Translations under genes and position numbers: made by a program | From: Opitutia bacterium UBA953 | Lineage (GTDB): Bacteria; Verrucomicrobiota; Verrucomicrobiia; Opitutales; UBA953 | Length of the DNA: 7,424 nt | Reading direction: 5' to 3' | Assembly (NCBI GenBank): GCA_002293125.1 | Contig: DBCR01000068.1 | Location: 4,975 to 12,398 of the forward strand | Shown here: one piece after another, positions 5,591 through 7,424 of the stretch | Numbering within the stretch: the first letter of the stretch is position 1 | How the letters are laid out: every line of letters begins with the position of its first letter | The notes under the pieces: generated by a model | Seen by the model: only the letters and a program-made list of their open reading frames with translations | Databases searched by the model: none | Told to the model about the DNA's origin: nothing

Positions 5591-6334
5591 ATGCATCTCA
5601 CGCACTCTCCTCGCGTCGCCCTCGTCACCGGAGCCGGCCGCGGCATCGGTAAGGCCATCGCGGAACGTCTCGCTTCCCACGGTCACACTGTCCTTTGCGT
5701 CTCGAAGTCCGACACGTGTGTGCAGGTGGCCAACGACATCGTCGCCAAGGGTCAAAAGGCGAAGGCTTTCCAGGTCGACGTCTCGGATGCCGCCGCGGTC
5801 GCCAAGGCGTGCGAGCAGATCAACACCGAGTTCGGCGCCGTCGAAATCCTCGTCAACAACGCTGGCATCACCCGCGACAAACTTGTCATGGCGATGTCGG
5901 ACCAGGATTGGAACGACGTGATCTCCACCAATCTTTCCTCGGCGTTCTATTGGACCAAGGGCCTCGTGCGTCCGATGACCAAGAAACGCTGGGGTCGCAT
6001 CATCAGCATATCCTCCGTCACCGGCGTGCAGGGTAACGCCGGCCAGGCCAACTACGCCGCCGCCAAGGCCGGCCTCCACGGACTCACCATGACGCTCGCC
6101 CGCGAGCTCTCCGGCCGCTCCATCACCGCCAACGCCGTCGCGCCTGGCTTCATCACCACCGACATGACCGGCGAGCTCTCCGAAGAGGTGAAGCAAAAGA
6201 TCCTCGGCGTCATCCCTCTGGGACGATTTGGCTCAGTCAATGACATCGCCGCCATGGTCGATTATCTGGCCTCCGAAGAGGGGGGCTACATCACGGGTCA
6301 GGTCTTTTCGGTTGACGGAGGTATGGCTATCTGA
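5591..6334 (+). CDS. fabG: 3-oxoacyl-ACP reductase FabG
   Basis: FabG reduces beta-ketoacyl-ACP to beta-hydroxyacyl-ACP with NADPH in the elongation cycle of type II fatty-acid synthesis, in the cytoplasm. The 247 residues form one classical short-chain dehydrogenase/reductase domain of standard length. The cofactor motif TGAGRGIG is at 13-20 and NNAG at 89-92. The catalytic set is Asn114, Ser142 (in SISSVTG), Tyr155 and Lys159 (YAAAK). NAVAPGFITTDM (181-192) and a C-terminal GQVFSVDGGMAI are typical of FabG rather than of general SDRs. The acyl carrier protein and ketosynthase genes immediately downstream support the assignment. The ATG at 5591 places the nucleotide motif at the usual distance; no clear Shine-Dalgarno sequence precedes it. 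The 81-base gap upstream holds only a poor promoter candidate (TTGCCA at 5554-5559, a 19-base spacer, CATAAA at 5579-5584), which I do not list separately. Confidence 0.96.
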   Translation: MHLTHSPRVALVTGAGRGIGKAIAERLASHGHTVLCVSKSDTCVQVANDIVAKGQKAKAFQVDVSDAAAVAKACEQINTEFGAVEILVNNAGITRDKLVMAMSDQDWNDVISTNLSSAFYWTKGLVRPMTKKRWGRIISISSVTGVQGNAGQANYAAAKAGLHGLTMTLARELSGRSITANAVAPGFITTDMTGELSEEVKQKILGVIPLGRFGSVNDIAAMVDYLASEEGGYITGQVFSVDGGMAI

Positions 6335-6366
6335 CACCCCAAAATCTAACAAAACACCCTTTTATT

Positions 6367-6609
6367 ATGCCCGAAAACATCGAACAGCGCGTCAAGGACA
6401 TCATCGTCAAGCAACTCTCCGTCACCCCCGACCAGCTGACCCCCACGGCCAGCTTCCAGGGCGATCTGAAGGCTGACTCCCTAGACCTCGTCGAGATCAT
6501 CATGGCTTTCGAAGACGAGTTCGGCCTCACGATCCCGGAAGATAAGGCTGCTGGTATCAAGACCCTTGGTGATGCCATCGAGCACATCAAGGTCCACGCC
6601 ACCAAGTAA
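6367..6609 (+). CDS. acpP: Acyl carrier protein AcpP
   Basis: This 80-residue acidic protein carries growing acyl chains on a phosphopantetheine arm for FabG, FabF and the other fatty-acid synthesis enzymes. The attachment motif is ADSLDLVE, with Ser38 as the modified residue. The helix I region (IEQRVKDIIVKQL) and the C-terminal IPEDKAAGIKTLGDAIEHI segment match the normal four-helix ACP, and the length is standard. The gene lies 32 bases after fabG and 32 bases before fabF, an arrangement common in bacteria. The leader before the ATG is A- and C-rich (6335-6366), unstructured and without a Shine-Dalgarno sequence. I see nothing odd in the protein. Confidence 0.97.
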   Translation: MPENIEQRVKDIIVKQLSVTPDQLTPTASFQGDLKADSLDLVEIIMAFEDEFGLTIPEDKAAGIKTLGDAIEHIKVHATK

Positions 6610-6615
6610 GTACAA

Positions 6616-6636
6616 CGGGCTTTCCTCGTAGGCCCG
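6616..6636 (+). promoter_or_regulatory. Small hairpin between acpP and fabF
   Basis: CGGGC (6616-6620) pairs with GCCCG (6632-6636), extended inward by a U-G and a U-A pair, giving seven pairs around a loop at 6623-6629. It ends five bases before the TTG start of fabF and is followed by a C-run, not a T-run, so it is not an ordinary terminator. It could stabilise the acpP 3' end or lower fabF translation, which would suit the high ACP demand of a cell. The function is inference. Confidence 0.35.
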
Positions 6637-6641
6637 CCCCC

Positions 6642-7424
6642 TTGAGCTCCGACCGCAATTCTCGCCGGGTAGTCGTCACGGGCATCGGCTCGGTGACAGC
6701 CCTCGGTCATGACAACGCGACCTTCTGGGACGCCCTCATCAAGGGTCGTTCGGGGATTTCGCGTGTCACGCGCTTTGACCCCACGGACTTCCCGTCCAAG
6801 GTCGGCGCCGAAATCCGCGATTTCGACCCGTCCAAGTTCATGGACGCCAAGGAGGCCAAGCGTAACGACCGCTACACGCAGTACGCCGTCGCCGCTTCCC
6901 GTCTCGCCATCCAAGACGCGAGCGTCGACGTCACCAAGCTGGATTCCGAGCGCTTCGGTGTGATCATCGGCTCCGGCATCGGCGGGATGGAGACCATCGA
7001 GAACCAAGCCCGCGTCCTCATCGAGCGCGGCCCGTCGCGCGTCTCTCCCTTCACGATTCCTTCGCTCATCGCCAACATCGCCTCCGGCGTCGTGGCCATC
7101 GAGTTCCAGGCTAAGTCCGTCAACTTCGGCGTCGTCTCGGCTTGCGCCTCCGGTTCCCACTCCCTCGGCGAAGCCTTTCGCCATATCCGCGACGGCCATG
7201 CCGACATCATGCTCTCAGGCGGCTCCGAGGCCTGCATCACCCGCCTGAGTTACGCTGGCTTCTGTAACATGAAGGCGATGTCGACCGACTTCAATGATAC
7301 GCCCGAGAAGGCCTCCCGTCCGTTCGATAAGTTACGCGATGGTTTCGTGATGGGCGAAGGTTCGGGCGTGTTGGTCATCGAATCGCTCGAGCATGCCCAG
7401 GCCCGTGGTGCCCGCATCTATTGC
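6642..7424 (+). CDS. fabF: 3-oxoacyl-ACP synthase II FabF (3' end cut by window)
   Basis: FabF condenses malonyl-ACP with acyl-ACP, extending the chain by two carbons. The frame runs open to the window end, giving 261 of roughly 410-420 residues. Typical ketosynthase features are RRVVVTGIGSVTALG (8-22), IIGSGIGGMETIE (108-120), the active-site cysteine Cys168 in VSACASGSHS, and PFDKLRDGFVMGEGSGVL (227-244). The two catalytic histidines lie beyond the window. The start is inferred to be TTG at 6642: no ATG or GTG in this frame lies between acpP and the conserved VVVTGIG, and TTG gives the short leader MSSDRNSRR expected for FabF. The ribosome site is poor, and a small hairpin lies just upstream. 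Together with the 32-base gap to acpP, this suggests weak, possibly coupled translation. The position after fabG and acpP makes FabF more likely than FabB. Confidence 0.93.
   Translation, partial: MSSDRNSRRVVVTGIGSVTALGHDNATFWDALIKGRSGISRVTRFDPTDFPSKVGAEIRDFDPSKFMDAKEAKRNDRYTQYAVAASRLAIQDASVDVTKLDSERFGVIIGSGIGGMETIENQARVLIERGPSRVSPFTIPSLIANIASGVVAIEFQAKSVNFGVVSACASGSHSLGEAFRHIRDGHADIMLSGGSEACITRLSYAGFCNMKAMSTDFNDTPEKASRPFDKLRDGFVMGEGSGVLVIESLEHAQARGARIYC

Overview
The window looks like chromosomal DNA from a GC-rich, Gram-negative-type bacterium. The best guess is a member of the Verrucomicrobiota, possibly Opitutae. The reasons are the mix of housekeeping genes with a lineage-specific secreted paralogue family, the weak or absent Shine-Dalgarno sequences before most genes, and a short CysJ-like reductase without a flavodoxin domain. 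This placement is inference; no rRNA or marker gene is present. All genes lie on the plus strand.

Layout. Positions 1-681 hold the 3' part of an RsuA/RluB-type rRNA pseudouridine synthase. Positions 735-4301 hold five consecutive genes for small secreted proteins (about 230-239 residues). Each has a signal peptide and a concanavalin-A-like domain of the glycoside hydrolase family 16 (GH16) type, and all five have lost the GH16 catalytic signature. They form two subgroups, genes 1-2 and genes 3-5. Genes 2 to 5 are packed tightly, with a GTGA and an ATGA stop/start overlap. A very strong hairpin (4328-4357) closes the array and lies directly before the next start codon. Positions 4361-5509 encode a flavodoxin-less CysJ-like FAD/NADPH reductase. 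Positions 5591-7424 hold a fatty-acid synthesis cluster, fabG-acpP-fabF, with fabF cut by the window end and starting at a TTG codon.

How the genes work together. FabG, AcpP and FabF supply the beta-keto reduction, carrier and condensation steps of type II fatty-acid elongation and are probably one operon. The reductase and the pseudouridine synthase are unrelated housekeeping neighbours. The GH16-like array is the accessory part and the most interesting feature. It looks like an expanding family of exported, probably non-catalytic proteins, possibly glycan-binding, that arose by local duplication with signs of sequence exchange between copies.

No stretch longer than 81 bases lacks a gene. 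I saw no tRNA, rRNA, CRISPR array, insertion sequence or attachment site.
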